Numbered from the stretch's first letter, positions 49,858 through 58,959 are shown. The stretch: 64,000 nucleotides of DNA from Laceyella putida (GCF_042665195.1 NZ_JBHTBW010000032.1:1-64000); one strand, 5' to 3'. The notes: a model not told the origin generated them from the letters alone. Translations and numbers: made by a program.

Positions 49858-50478
49858 ATGAACAGAAAATGGCCTAAACTGAAAGCTAGTTGTTTTAAGC
49901 GCGGATGTTTTCCGCATCATAAAAAATTCCACCACTGCAAGCGGGAGAAAGGGCTGTTGACCGAGTTTGACGCGGATGTGCGGGGTGGCAGATCGCAACC
50001 GATACCGCTGCTCTCTAGTGCTACCAACGGCAATGTCGGTTTCAGCAATATCTTTGAGCCGGAGATAGCGCAAGTGAGTGTCTGCCTCGACGATCGTAGC
50101 GATCGCGTCTGGTTGACAGGGACGGTTGTCTGGGCGGGTTCAGGCACGGGAGGACCGGATCGCATCGCTGAATTTTTCCTTACACGCACGGTAGAAGACG
50201 GGCAGGAGTCAGAGATCTTTTCCGTAGCAGATAACGCCCCCGCTGGTGGAGATCTGGGAAATCCCGTCACTACCACCTTTACCTTTGTGGATGAAGATCC
50301 CATTAATACTGTCTGCGAAAATGTCGTCTACAGGCTCAGAGTGAGAAACATTTCAACAGGTCCCGCAGCCACAGGGGAAAATCGCACCATCACGGTCACC
50401 GGCCCCGTTGTCTTGACCGCGGCTGAAATTGAAGAGAACAAGAAACGCAGAATTCACCCGAGTTGTTGCAAATGCTAA
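49858..50478 (+). CDS. Cys/His/Lys-rich N-terminus protein, spore-surface-like
   Basis: 206 residues; ATG 49858 follows AAGGAGG. Residues 1-32 are basic with Cys 12, 17, 27 and a His cluster (HHKKFHHCKRE), like the leaders of the jelly-roll pair. A beta-rich domain of 150 residues follows (VWLTGTVVWAGSG, YRLRVRNIST, NRTITVTGPVVL). The C-terminus is again basic and cysteine-rich (HPSCCKC). Not a recognised family. Cys-rich ends on a beta domain suggest cross-linking into the coat. Confidence 0.65.
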   Translation: MNRKWPKLKASCFKRGCFPHHKKFHHCKREKGLLTEFDADVRGGRSQPIPLLSSATNGNVGFSNIFEPEIAQVSVCLDDRSDRVWLTGTVVWAGSGTGGPDRIAEFFLTRTVEDGQESEIFSVADNAPAGGDLGNPVTTTFTFVDEDPINTVCENVVYRLRVRNISTGPAATGENRTITVTGPVVLTAAEIEENKKRRIHPSCCKC

Positions 50479-50495
50479 CTAACTGAGGGGATTGG

Positions 50496-50540
50496 AGCTA
50501 CTGGAAAGCTGCCGCACCTGGCAGGCCAGTAGCTTTTTTG
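50496..50540 (+). terminator. Terminator
   Basis: AGCTACTGG pairs with CCAGTAGCT, followed by TTTTTT; the inner CTGCC/GGCAG extends the stem. Confidence 0.88.
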
Positions 50541-50965
50541 TTTGCAAACCTTTTTTCTAATAAATGATATGATGGTGCCGACGAGTTTGTGAGGGTGCAT
50601 CGGCAGATTGATGCATGCGCCCTATTCATGCACGATAACGATTGATAGGAAACCAGATCACCCAGCAGATTACCATCTTTATTCCATGCCAAAGAACCGC
50701 TTCTTCACCGCGGTTCCATTTTGTTTTGATCATCGGTAAGCGGTTTTTTGCGTTTATCTCACCCGCATCGTTTTGAATGCCTGAAAAATATCAACAGCGA
50801 TGTTTCAAGCAACAGAGTAGGGAAAGGAGGCTCCAAAATCGTTTTCTTGTCCAATAAAGCCCCGTCTGATTTTTGTCAAACCGAACAAAACAGGGTTATG
50901 CGACCACGCCTCCGCCTCCTTTCTTGCATAAAGTGTAACAATTGAGGTGAAAGGAGGGGGGCGGA
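50541..50965. other. Intergenic region
   Basis: About 420 bases without a gene. One hairpin with GAACCGC / GCGGTTC and CATTTTG lies at 50692-50731. Nothing else recognised. Confidence 0.45.
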
Positions 50966-51706
50966 ATGGGAAGTGTCATCAGCAAATGGAACAATGCGAT
51001 GATTCTGTGGCGCGATCCGGAACTGAGGCAGCATATTCCGGTGACGGTTCCCTTGACGAAACAGCATCTGCACGGCATGTTGCAAGAGTTTCCCTTTGTT
51101 TATTTGAAACCGGACAATTCTTGCCAGGGAAAAGGGCTGTTCCGGATCGACCGCATGGGTCCAAACCGTTATCTCATGCGTGCGCGCGATGTTCAGCTCG
51201 AGTTGAAATATGAGAATTTCACCAGAATGTGCAAAGATCTGCGTAACGCCAGGATGAGGCGCCCTTATATCATCCAGGAAGGAATCAGCAGCCAAACGCC
51301 CGGCGGCGCGATGATGGATATTCGCGTCCATTTGACGAGGGTTGACGGAAAATGGGAGATCGCCGGCCTGGTCGGGCGGGTGGCCCAACCGCGGAAAATC
51401 GCGACCAATGCTTACAGCGGAGGAAAGTCGGTGCACGTGGACGAGTTATTGACGAAGGAGATGGGATATTCGGAAGAACACGCCCAACAGACGATCGAAA
51501 AGTTAAAAAGTATCTCGGAACGGGCGGTTCAGCGGATCAGCGCCCGTTACCCGAGCTGGTCCGAGTACGGTCTGGATATCGGAATCGACAAGCAAGGCCA
51601 TTTATGGATATATGAAATCAACATTCGGCCTGGCACCTTGGTTTTTAAGAACTTGAGTGCGGAATCATGTGAACGGGTGTTGGAACTGCGCAAAAAGGCA
51701 CGTTAA
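50966..51706 (+). CDS. YheC/YheD-like ATP-grasp spore coat-associated protein
   Basis: 246 residues; ATG 50966 follows AAAGGAGGGGGGCGG. It matches the YheC/D family: YLKPDNSCQGKGLFRIDR near residue 46, YIIQEGISSQTPGGAMMDIRVHL, GGKSVHVDELL, and YGLDIGIDKQGHLWIYEINIRPG. This is an ATP-grasp fold with the acidic metal ligands kept in DIRV and EIN. Some members are found in the endospore coat. It is shorter than Bacillus YheC/D (360-450) because the N-terminal part is absent. Confidence 0.8.
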   Translation: MGSVISKWNNAMILWRDPELRQHIPVTVPLTKQHLHGMLQEFPFVYLKPDNSCQGKGLFRIDRMGPNRYLMRARDVQLELKYENFTRMCKDLRNARMRRPYIIQEGISSQTPGGAMMDIRVHLTRVDGKWEIAGLVGRVAQPRKIATNAYSGGKSVHVDELLTKEMGYSEEHAQQTIEKLKSISERAVQRISARYPSWSEYGLDIGIDKQGHLWIYEINIRPGTLVFKNLSAESCERVLELRKKAR

Positions 51707-51708
51707 TC

Positions 51709-51758
51709 AGGCCCGACATTTCTCGCGCGCTTGGGTGAGAGGAATGTTGGGCCTTTTT
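51709..51758 (+). terminator. Terminator
   Basis: AGGCCCGACATT pairs with AATGTTGGGCCT, followed by TTTT. Confidence 0.9.
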
Positions 51759-51765
51759 GCACTTG

Positions 51766-52130
51766 TCAGGCTTCCAGCATTTTCACAAACAGGACCCGAT
51801 CGTTGCCGGGACCATCATAGTCCGGATGAACGGGAACGCCGTCCCGGACGGTGTCGCTCGGTTCCAAGTGAAAGCCCATCTTCCGATGAAAGGCGATGGA
51901 AGTTTGGTTGACAGGGGAAGTGACTGCGCGAACCTGATGGCAACCATGCGATTTGCAAGATTCGAAAAAGAGCCGGTACAGTTGCCGCGCCAACCCCTGC
52001 GTGCGAAAATCGGGATGGACGCCAACTGCTCCATCCGGCCTTGAACATCACCAAAAGCCGATTAAAGGGGCATGGCGAAGAACAGGTGTAGGGCTCCTTG
52101 CGCCTATTGGGAAACGTCCGGCACATGGAA
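51766..52130 (-). pseudogene. Frameshifted GNAT acetyltransferase remnant
   Basis: The minus strand from about 52025 to 51766 reads GVHPDFRTQGLARQLYRLFF, then a span ending FHRKMGF and a final VLFVKMLEA, the acetyl-CoA-binding half of a GNAT enzyme. The preceding part continues in another frame (FGDVQGRMEQL) and soon meets a stop. At least one indel near 52025 and loss of the N-terminal half make it a pseudogene. Confidence 0.7.
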
Positions 52131-52174
52131 CAGCGGGTAAGGATGGGATGCGCGATCCTCGCCCCGGCCCCATC

Positions 52175-52597
52175 CTAAGGGTTGGCGAACAAATCGGGAT
52201 ATTCAAGCATGAAGGCTTGGACGACAAGGGGGTATTCCTCGTCGGCAATTTCTTTGATCTGTTCATCCCGCACTTCAAAAAAGTAGAGATCGGTTTGCGG
52301 CCGCTCCGGGTGGACATACATGGCCATCAACCGCTTTCCGTATTCAAAGGTGGCGCCGAGGGTGGCCAAAAACGTTTCCTCGTCCGTTTCCAAGCGCTGG
52401 AAAAATATTGGTTCAATCTCTTGCAAGACCATTTCCGCGTAAGTGTCCCCGGGAAATCGCAACGTTAAGGCCTCTGTTGATTCATCCTCCACAATGTACA
52501 GGTTCCGCTTATGCTCTTTTTTCCACAAGAGCAGGAGATGTTTGACATGGCGATGGATAAACAGATACTGGTGAGGTGTTTGAAAGCGTATATTCAT
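52175..52597 (-). CDS. Unknown protein coupled to methyltransferase
   Basis: 140 residues. ATG 52597 overlaps the TGA of the preceding methyltransferase gene (52594), so the two are translationally coupled. No motif is recognised; composition suggests a soluble alpha/beta protein, with Arg/His-rich start and acidic middle (EDESTEALTLRFPGDTY). It may be a partner or substrate adaptor of the methyltransferase. Confidence 0.65.
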   Translation of the reverse strand: MNIRFQTPHQYLFIHRHVKHLLLLWKKEHKRNLYIVEDESTEALTLRFPGDTYAEMVLQEIEPIFFQRLETDEETFLATLGATFEYGKRLMAMYVHPERPQTDLYFFEVRDEQIKEIADEEYPLVVQAFMLEYPDLFANP

Positions 52598-53334
52598 GCC
52601 TTCTCCCCCATGGAACGGACGGATGCCTTGCGGGCGGCGAAGAGGGCCCGGTTTCCATGAAGGTGCAGGCAGGTTGCGACAAATCCCGCTTCATTTAACC
52701 AAGCGAGGTGTTCGTCCAATGTGACGGGAAGGTCCCCGCGTCCTGAGACGATCGCTTGGTGTTCGACAAAGGTCTCTCCTTCATGCGGTGCCACCTGTGA
52801 CCGGTAGACGCGGTCCTGGCGTTGCCACAGGGTTTGGTACAGAGGCCAGAGAAGGGGTGACGGAACTTTGATCCGGTCGAGCAGCAGGAACAGGCCTCCC
52901 GGTTGCAACCGATCGCAAATGGCGGAGTATGCCCGCTTCATTTGTGCCGGAGTCAAATGATGAAGGGCTTGGACGGAGAAGACGCATTGGTATGAATAGT
53001 CGGGAAGAGGCAATTGGTCCAAGTCGGCGAAGTCTCCCACATGGGTTTCATATCGGTTGGCATACGGCCGGAGCCGTTCATGCGCCAATTTCAGCATTTC
53101 CGTGGAACTGTCCACGCCCACCACCCGAGCTTCCGGGATTCGCTTAAACAGTTGTTCTTCCACCAGTCCCGAACCCATGCCGAGGTCAAGCAGCCACTGA
53201 TTGGGTTGGAACGATGCTTCTATGACGGAAAGCAAGATATCCAGTTGCTCCGCGCGCAGGGGATTGTGCAAACCGGCATGGTTTTGGTCCCATTGTTTCG
53301 CTTCGCTCGGATCATTCCAATTATGACGGGACAT
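52594..53334 (-). CDS. Class I SAM-dependent methyltransferase
   Basis: 246 residues; ATG 53334 follows AAGGAGGGTTCGC. SAM motif LLDLGMGSGLVEEQL near residue 48, VVGVDSSTEMLKLA, CVFSVQALHHLTP and LQPGGLFLLLDRI. Resembles UbiE/YafE-type methyltransferases; substrate unknown. First gene of a two-gene operon. Confidence 0.85.
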   Translation of the reverse strand: MSRHNWNDPSEAKQWDQNHAGLHNPLRAEQLDILLSVIEASFQPNQWLLDLGMGSGLVEEQLFKRIPEARVVGVDSSTEMLKLAHERLRPYANRYETHVGDFADLDQLPLPDYSYQCVFSVQALHHLTPAQMKRAYSAICDRLQPGGLFLLLDRIKVPSPLLWPLYQTLWQRQDRVYRSQVAPHEGETFVEHQAIVSGRGDLPVTLDEHLAWLNEAGFVATCLHLHGNRALFAARKASVRSMGEKA

Positions 53335-53541
53335 GCGAACCCTCCTTAAAAATTTCTTCCATTTAATTAATTATAGCAAAAAAAGACGACTCTCTTGGCA
53401 GAAGCGGATCTCGATCAAATAAACATGTTTGCTTCACAAACATCAACCGACACGAGAAGGAGATCTACCAACAGCGGGTGGCGTTCCTTTGTTGCGTCAC
53501 CCATCTTATTTGCGTCATGGCACAGCCCGATCTTGTCATTC

Positions 53542-53555
53542 ATAACATGTGTTAT
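53542..53555. promoter_or_regulatory. Palindrome before the tyrosinase gene
   Basis: ATAACA-TG-TGTTAT, perfect arms of six, about 26 bases before the start codon. Candidate operator; the protein is unknown. Confidence 0.3.
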
Positions 53556-53580
53556 ATGGTTCAAAGGATGGGTGAGTTCG

Positions 53581-54522
53581 ATGGCCGTGATCCGCAAAAA
53601 TCAAGCTCACATGAGCAAACGGGAAAAGCAAAGGTTTGTCCGCGCTTTGCTTGCCCTTAAACGGAAACCGAGCCGATTCTCCGCCAAATGGGGTCGGTAC
53701 GATGATTATGTGTTTATGCATTTGAAGTCGATGGAAAAGATGACCGCCACTTATCCGGGGTGGGCCCACCATGGCCCGGCGTTCTTGCCGTGGCACCGGT
53801 TTTTGCTGTTGAGTTTGGAAAAAGATTTGCAAGCCGTTGATCCGTCCGTCAGCATTCCCTATTGGGATTGGACCGTGAACAGGCACCCGCGTGATCCCCG
53901 CGGCCCGTGGACGGATGATTTCATGGGCGGTTCGGGTGACCCCAAGTTGAATTACCGCGTGACGACCGGGCCATTCGCTTATCCCAATTGGAAGCTGGTC
54001 CTGTTTGACCATGATGAGCCACGCCTTCCTTATTTGCGCCGCCAACTGGGGACGGGTCAGGGAAGCCGCGTCGCGCTTCCCACAAGGGCGGAGGTGGAGC
54101 GGTGCTTGCGGGAGAAGCCGTACTACCGGGCTCCGTGGCGGGCGGCGCTCAACCTGCACAAACCCAATAAAAAGCCGACCCGACCCAGCTTTTGCAATCG
54201 CTTGGAAGGTTGGTACGGCCAAGGCCACATCCATAATATCGTGCATCGTTGGGTGGGAGGGGCCGCACGCGGATCAATGGTATGGATGAGTTCGCCCAAT
54301 GATCCGGTTTTTTGGCTCCATCACGCCAATATTGACCGCTTGTGGTCCAAGTGGCAATCACTACATCCCAAAGCAGGGTATCGCCCGACGGGACAAGGGA
54401 GGGAGCGGGGGCCGCGCGGGCATAACCTGCATGATGCCATGGAGCCGTGGAAATCGATGGGGTTGAAAGTGACACCGGCGATGATGATGGATGTGGATAA
54501 GTTGGGCTATCGCTACCGATAG
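53581..54522 (+). CDS. Tyrosinase
   Basis: 313-residue type-3 copper enzyme that hydroxylates phenols and oxidises catechols, giving melanin-like pigment or protein cross-links. CuA ligands: His47 (YVFMH), His63/64 (WAHHGPAFLPWHR) and His72. CuB ligands: His218 and His222 in HIHNIVHRWVGG, and His247/248 in DPVFWLHHANIDRLW. No signal peptide and no caddie protein. Length fits Bacillus-type tyrosinases (about 290-300). ATG 53581 with AAGGATGGG upstream. The adjacent cupredoxin suggests a copper-linked pair. Confidence 0.93.
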   Translation: MAVIRKNQAHMSKREKQRFVRALLALKRKPSRFSAKWGRYDDYVFMHLKSMEKMTATYPGWAHHGPAFLPWHRFLLLSLEKDLQAVDPSVSIPYWDWTVNRHPRDPRGPWTDDFMGGSGDPKLNYRVTTGPFAYPNWKLVLFDHDEPRLPYLRRQLGTGQGSRVALPTRAEVERCLREKPYYRAPWRAALNLHKPNKKPTRPSFCNRLEGWYGQGHIHNIVHRWVGGAARGSMVWMSSPNDPVFWLHHANIDRLWSKWQSLHPKAGYRPTGQGRERGPRGHNLHDAMEPWKSMGLKVTPAMMMDVDKLGYRYR

Positions 54523-54527
54523 CATGC

Positions 54528-54573
54528 AAAAAGCCAAAATGCGCTCATTTCATGGGTGGGCATTTTGGCTTTT
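54528..54573. terminator. Bidirectional terminator
   Basis: AAAAGCCAAAATGC pairs with GCATTTTGGCTTTT between tyrosinase and cupredoxin. Confidence 0.9.
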
Positions 54574-54578
54574 CAGTT

Positions 54579-55046
54579 TCAGGACGGCACGACGGTGATG
54601 TAACCGATCATCGGTCCTTCGTGTTGGTCCGTCATGTGATTATGGCAAATGATTTCAAACGTGCCCGTTTTGTCGGGGGTAAATTCCACCGTGGTCACTT
54701 CCCCTTTCTTCACGGTGCTTTTCACATGAAAGGAAGGGATGGAGAAGTGATGCTCTTTCCCATGAAAGCCATGGATATGGAAGCGGATCTTTTCCCCTTT
54801 GGCCACGGTGACAAAACCGGGGTCAAACCGGTACACTTCCACTTCTTTTCCGGCGTGGTTCGCTTTGTATTCCACTGTAAACAAGTGGATGTCGCGGGTG
54901 ACCGCTTTTCCATTGGCGCGAGCGGTTGAGTTGCCCATCGTCGGGGTATCCTGATACCAAGGAAAATTGGGACGAAACACGGCAATGCCGAGCAAGATGA
55001 GTCCGCTCGCCACAAAAAGCACCAGCCAATTGGTTGATTTGATCAA
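54579..55046 (-). CDS. Membrane-anchored cupredoxin
   Basis: 155 residues. One N-terminal hydrophobic helix (7-24) anchors or exports it. The rest is a cupredoxin: copper ligands His99/100 in GKEHHFSIP and the C-terminal loop CHNHMTDQHEGPM (Cys134, His137 or 142, Met146). This is the layout of type-1 or nitrosocyanin-like copper proteins, and it lacks the two-cysteine CuA site of cytochrome oxidase. It may carry electrons or deliver copper. Convergent with tyrosinase. Confidence 0.83.
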   Translation of the reverse strand: MIKSTNWLVLFVASGLILLGIAVFRPNFPWYQDTPTMGNSTARANGKAVTRDIHLFTVEYKANHAGKEVEVYRFDPGFVTVAKGEKIRFHIHGFHGKEHHFSIPSFHVKSTVKKGEVTTVEFTPDKTGTFEIICHNHMTDQHEGPMIGYITVVPS

Positions 55047-55308
55047 TTTGTCTCACCTCACTTTTTCGCATGTAACGGAACGTTGGATGATGCAGGGAAA
55101 ATTTACCTATTATTTCCCTCTGTTGATCAATATTTCCTTTTCGGTTTGAGAAATTAACGTTTCCGCTTTGTTCTTCCGCTCGCAAAAGTGGTGTTTTTTG
55201 CTATAATGACAGGTGGGAAAAACGAGTGGGAATGGTTCCGCTTTCATTCTCCCGCGTTGATGAGATGCTCCCATTTCTACATAGTGGAATGGTGAAGGAG
55301 GTTACGTC

Positions 55309-55440
55309 ATGGAAAAGAAATTTGTGGATACCAGCCACGAAGATAATGATTTTATCGATTTTATGGTTGCGGCCGGTGGCACCACTGTCCTGTTGTTGGG
55401 CATTTTCGTTGTGGCCACTGTGATTCAACTGATGATGTAA
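55309..55440 (+). CDS. 43-residue small membrane protein
   Basis: ATG 55309 follows AAGGAGGTTACGTC, an ideal ribosome site, and TATAAT lies at 55202-55207. An acidic N-terminus (HEDNDFIDF) is followed by a single hydrophobic helix at 19-41. Not recognised. Stands alone between the cupredoxin gene and sucC. Confidence 0.65.
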   Translation: MEKKFVDTSHEDNDFIDFMVAAGGTTVLLLGIFVVATVIQLMM

Positions 55441-55693
55441 TTTTGTTGTATGAGGGGGTTTCTGGGTGGAAATCCTCTCTTTTTTTGATGGAGCCGGAGT
55501 TGGCGTAAAAGACCGGTGGTTGGCAAAAAAACACACGTGAGCTATACTTCAAGATGGGTCAAACAAGTGAAGTGCTTCAGCCCTATTCCAAAGATCAACA
55601 TTTTTGTAAGGGGATTCAATTTGGATCGGATGCTGATACATAGAATGGAGACGCGTTTGGCCATGATTGACCATGGATTGGAGGATCCGGGAA

Positions 55694-56854
55694 ATGAACG
55701 TTCATGAGTATCAAGGGAAGCAAATCCTGAAAAAATATGGTGTTGTGGTTCCGAACGGTCATGTCGCTTTCTCTCCGGAAGAGGCAGTGGAAGCGGCTGA
55801 GCGTCTCGGTGGAGACCTGTGGGTAGTCAAAGCGCAGATCCACGCGGGTGGCCGCGGCAAAGCGGGTGGCGTCAAGCTGGCGCGCAGCATCGATGAAGTG
55901 AAAGCGCACGCGACCGAGTTGCTCGGGAAGAAGCTGGTGACGCACCAAACGGGGCCGGAAGGGAAAGAAGTCAAGCGTTTGTTGATTGAAGAAGGTCTTC
56001 CAATTGAGAAAGAGTACTATGTGGGTGTGGTGATCGATCGCTCGACCAACCGCGTCGTGATGATGGCATCGGAAGAAGGCGGTACGGAGATCGAAGAAGT
56101 GGCGGAAAAAACGCCGGAAAAGATTTTCAAGGAAGTGATCGATCCGGCTGTGGGCATGATGCCATTCCAAGCCAATCGGTTGGCTTACAACATTAATATT
56201 CCGAAAGATAAAGTGAAGCTGGCCGTTAAGTTCATGCTTGCCCTGTACCAAGCCTTTGTAGATAATGACTGTTCTTTGGCAGAGATCAATCCGCTCATCA
56301 CGACGAAGGATGGACGCGTGATGGCACTGGATGCAAAATTGAACTTTGATTCCAACGCGCTCTTCCGCCATAAGGACATTTTGGAAATGCGTGACCTGGA
56401 TGAAGAAGATCCCAAAGAGATCGAAGCGTCAAAATTTGATCTCAGTTATATCGCGCTCGACGGCAATATCGGTTGCATGGTCAACGGGGCCGGACTGGCC
56501 ATGGCCACAATGGATATCATCAAGCATGTCGGCGGCGAGCCGGCCAACTTCCTGGATGTGGGCGGCGGCGCCACGGAAGACAAAGTGCGCGAAGCGTTTA
56601 AAATCATTTTGTCCGACCCGAACGTAAAAGGCATTTTTGTTAATATTTTCGGTGGAATCATGAAATGCGACGTCATTGCCAATGGGGTGGTCGGCGCGGC
56701 GAAACAAATCGGTTTGGACCGTCCGTTGGTCGTGCGCTTGGAAGGGACCAACGTCGAACTGGGTAAGAAGATCCTGAATGAGTCCGGCTTGGCCATTGTG
56801 GCGGCTGATTCCATGGAAGACGGCGCGAAGAAGATCGTGGAACTGGTTAAATAA
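55694..56854 (+). CDS. sucC: Succinate-CoA ligase, beta subunit (ADP-forming)
   Basis: 386 residues, standard length. TCA-cycle enzyme that makes ATP from succinyl-CoA with SucD. Seen: MNVHEYQGKQILKKYGV start, the ATP-grasp lysines in VVKAQIHAGGRGKAGGVK, and GGGATEDKVREAF and NIFGGIMKCDVIA near the C-terminus. ATG 55694 follows TTGGAGG. sucD begins 37 bases later. Confidence 0.97.
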   Translation: MNVHEYQGKQILKKYGVVVPNGHVAFSPEEAVEAAERLGGDLWVVKAQIHAGGRGKAGGVKLARSIDEVKAHATELLGKKLVTHQTGPEGKEVKRLLIEEGLPIEKEYYVGVVIDRSTNRVVMMASEEGGTEIEEVAEKTPEKIFKEVIDPAVGMMPFQANRLAYNINIPKDKVKLAVKFMLALYQAFVDNDCSLAEINPLITTKDGRVMALDAKLNFDSNALFRHKDILEMRDLDEEDPKEIEASKFDLSYIALDGNIGCMVNGAGLAMATMDIIKHVGGEPANFLDVGGGATEDKVREAFKIILSDPNVKGIFVNIFGGIMKCDVIANGVVGAAKQIGLDRPLVVRLEGTNVELGKKILNESGLAIVAADSMEDGAKKIVELVK

Positions 56855-56891
56855 GGAAATACGGAACGCCCGAGAAAGGTGGGTTTTTAAG

Positions 56892-57797
56892 GTGAGTATT
56901 TTTGTTAATAAAGATACAAAAGTGATTACCCAGGGAATTACCGGAGCAACCGGTTTGTTCCACACAAAGCAGGCGCTGGAGTACGGCACCCAAGTGGTGG
57001 GTGGGGTGACCCCGGGCAAAGGCGGCACCGAGGTGGAAGGCGTGCCCGTTTTCAACACGGTACGGGACGCGGTTGAAGCGACCGGGGCAAACGCTTCCGT
57101 TATTTACGTACCCCCTGCGTTCGCCGCGGATTCGATCATGGAAGCGGTTGACGCTGAACTGGATCTGGTGGTTTGCATCACCGAAGGGATTCCCGTCTTG
57201 GACATGGTCAAAGTGAAACGGTACATGGAAGGCAAGAAAACGCGCCTCATCGGGCCAAACTGCCCGGGCGTGATCACCCCTGGCGAATGCAAGATCGGAA
57301 TCATGCCGGGATACATTCATCAACCGGGCCATGTGGGCATCGTTTCGCGCAGTGGAACGCTGACTTACGAGGCGGTTCACCAACTGTCCACACGTGGCAT
57401 CGGCCAATCCACCGCCGTGGGCATCGGGGGCGACCCGGTCAACGGCACCAACTTTATTGATTGCTTAAAAGCGTTTGAAGCCGATCCAGACACCAAAGCG
57501 GTGGTCATGATCGGGGAGATCGGCGGCACGGCCGAAGAGGAAGCGGCGGAGTGGATCAAAGAAAACATGACCAAGCCGGTCGTCGGCTTTATCGGCGGAC
57601 AAACCGCTCCCCCAGGAAAACGGATGGGCCATGCGGGCGCGATCATCTCCGGCGGAAAAGGAACCGCGGCTGAGAAAATCGCCACCTTGACCCGTTGCGG
57701 CGTGACCGTGGCGGCCACCCCGGCCGTCATTGGCGAAACGCTGGTGAAAGTATTGGAAGAACGAGGGTTATTGGACGCTTGCACCACAGGTAAATAA
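56892..57797 (+). CDS. sucD: Succinate-CoA ligase, alpha subunit
   Basis: 301 residues; GTG 56892 with AAAGGTGG upstream. Binds CoA and carries the phosphohistidine. Seen: TQGITGATGLFHTKQALEYG (CoA site), GPNCPGVITPGECKIGIMPG, and GHAGAIISGGKGTA with the active-site histidine. Partner of SucC. Confidence 0.97.
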   Translation: MSIFVNKDTKVITQGITGATGLFHTKQALEYGTQVVGGVTPGKGGTEVEGVPVFNTVRDAVEATGANASVIYVPPAFAADSIMEAVDAELDLVVCITEGIPVLDMVKVKRYMEGKKTRLIGPNCPGVITPGECKIGIMPGYIHQPGHVGIVSRSGTLTYEAVHQLSTRGIGQSTAVGIGGDPVNGTNFIDCLKAFEADPDTKAVVMIGEIGGTAEEEAAEWIKENMTKPVVGFIGGQTAPPGKRMGHAGAIISGGKGTAAEKIATLTRCGVTVAATPAVIGETLVKVLEERGLLDACTTGK

Positions 57798-57808
57798 CAA
57801 CAATGCAC

Positions 57809-57843
57809 AAGGGAACCTCTCGCCGGGTTCCCTTATTTATTTG
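57809..57843 (+). terminator. Terminator after sucCD
   Basis: AAGGGAACC pairs with GGTTCCCTT, followed by ATTTATTT. Confidence 0.8.
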
Positions 57844-57861
57844 AAAGAGGAAGTGACTTGT

Positions 57862-58959
57862 ATGGAGAAGCGCGAATGTTGTATCATACTGAGTCAAGTG
57901 GATGGAATTGGGTGGCAGACGGTGGACCGGTTCATGCAGATGGCCGAGGTGCACACGCACTTAAGTGTGGCCGATCTGGTCGACTTGTTAAAAATGCTGG
58001 GAGTGGACGAGCCGCTCGTGGCCCGGGCGAAAGCGCGCGCCGAGCCCCGGGCCTTATCCCGCCAAGTGAAAGAATGGGAAGCCAACGGCATTCATGTTAT
58101 GACCCGCTTTGATGATGAATATCCCATGTTATTAACGGAAATTGCCCAGCCGCCATGGATCTTATACTGCAAAGGCGACCGTTCTTTGCTGGGTGAACCG
58201 GGCGTGGCGGTGGTGGGGACAAGAAAACCGACCCCGTATGGCTTGCGGGTCACACGCCAATTGGTGCAAGCGTTGGTTGAGCGGGGACTTGTCATTACCA
58301 GCGGCATGGCCAATGGGATTGATGGAGAAGCACATCGCACCGCGTTAAAAACGTCTGGACGGACCATTGCCGTACTGGGGGCGGGCATTGATGTGATCTA
58401 TCCCAAAAATCACCGCGTCTTGTATGAGGAATTGGTCAGCCGCAGTCTCGTCATATCGGAAATGCCACCGGGCACACCGCCGCATCCGGGCTTGTTTCCT
58501 CGGCGCAACCGCATCATCAGCGGATTGGCCCATGGCACGTTGGTCGTGGAAGCGGCGGAGCGGTCCGGTTCGTTGATCACCGCGGATTTCAGCATGGAAC
58601 AAGGGCGGGAGGTATTCGCCGTGCCGGGTCCCATTACAGTAACCCAAAGCCAGGGAACGCTGAAATTGATCCAACAAGGAGCCAAATGCGTGCGCTCAGT
58701 TGAAGATATATTGGAAGAGATTCCATTTGTGGCGTATGATCAAGCCATTCAAGAGAAAGATGAAACTTGTCCGGACTTGACAGAAGCGGAACAGTGGCTG
58801 CTTGAACAGATCGCTCATGATCGGCCCATGTCGATCGACGAGATCATGGGCGTGGGCGGAACGAAGTGGGAGTTTGGTCAGATCCACCAATCCCTGCTCA
58901 GCTTGGAATTAAAGCGCATGATTGCTTCCATGCCGGGTGGGCAGTACATTCGCAAATAG
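57862..58959 (+). CDS. dprA: DNA processing protein A
   Basis: 365 residues; ATG 57862 with AAGAGGAAG ahead. Loads RecA onto incoming single-stranded DNA during transformation. Seen: an N-terminal HhH-like domain, the Rossmann-like DprA core with GVAVVGTRKPTPYG, SGMANGIDGEAHRTAL and RNRIISGLAHGTLVVEAAERSGSL, and a C-terminal winged-helix domain (about 300-365). Same place as in Bacillus. Confidence 0.94.
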   Translation: MEKRECCIILSQVDGIGWQTVDRFMQMAEVHTHLSVADLVDLLKMLGVDEPLVARAKARAEPRALSRQVKEWEANGIHVMTRFDDEYPMLLTEIAQPPWILYCKGDRSLLGEPGVAVVGTRKPTPYGLRVTRQLVQALVERGLVITSGMANGIDGEAHRTALKTSGRTIAVLGAGIDVIYPKNHRVLYEELVSRSLVISEMPPGTPPHPGLFPRRNRIISGLAHGTLVVEAAERSGSLITADFSMEQGREVFAVPGPITVTQSQGTLKLIQQGAKCVRSVEDILEEIPFVAYDQAIQEKDETCPDLTEAEQWLLEQIAHDRPMSIDEIMGVGGTKWEFGQIHQSLLSLELKRMIASMPGGQYIRK

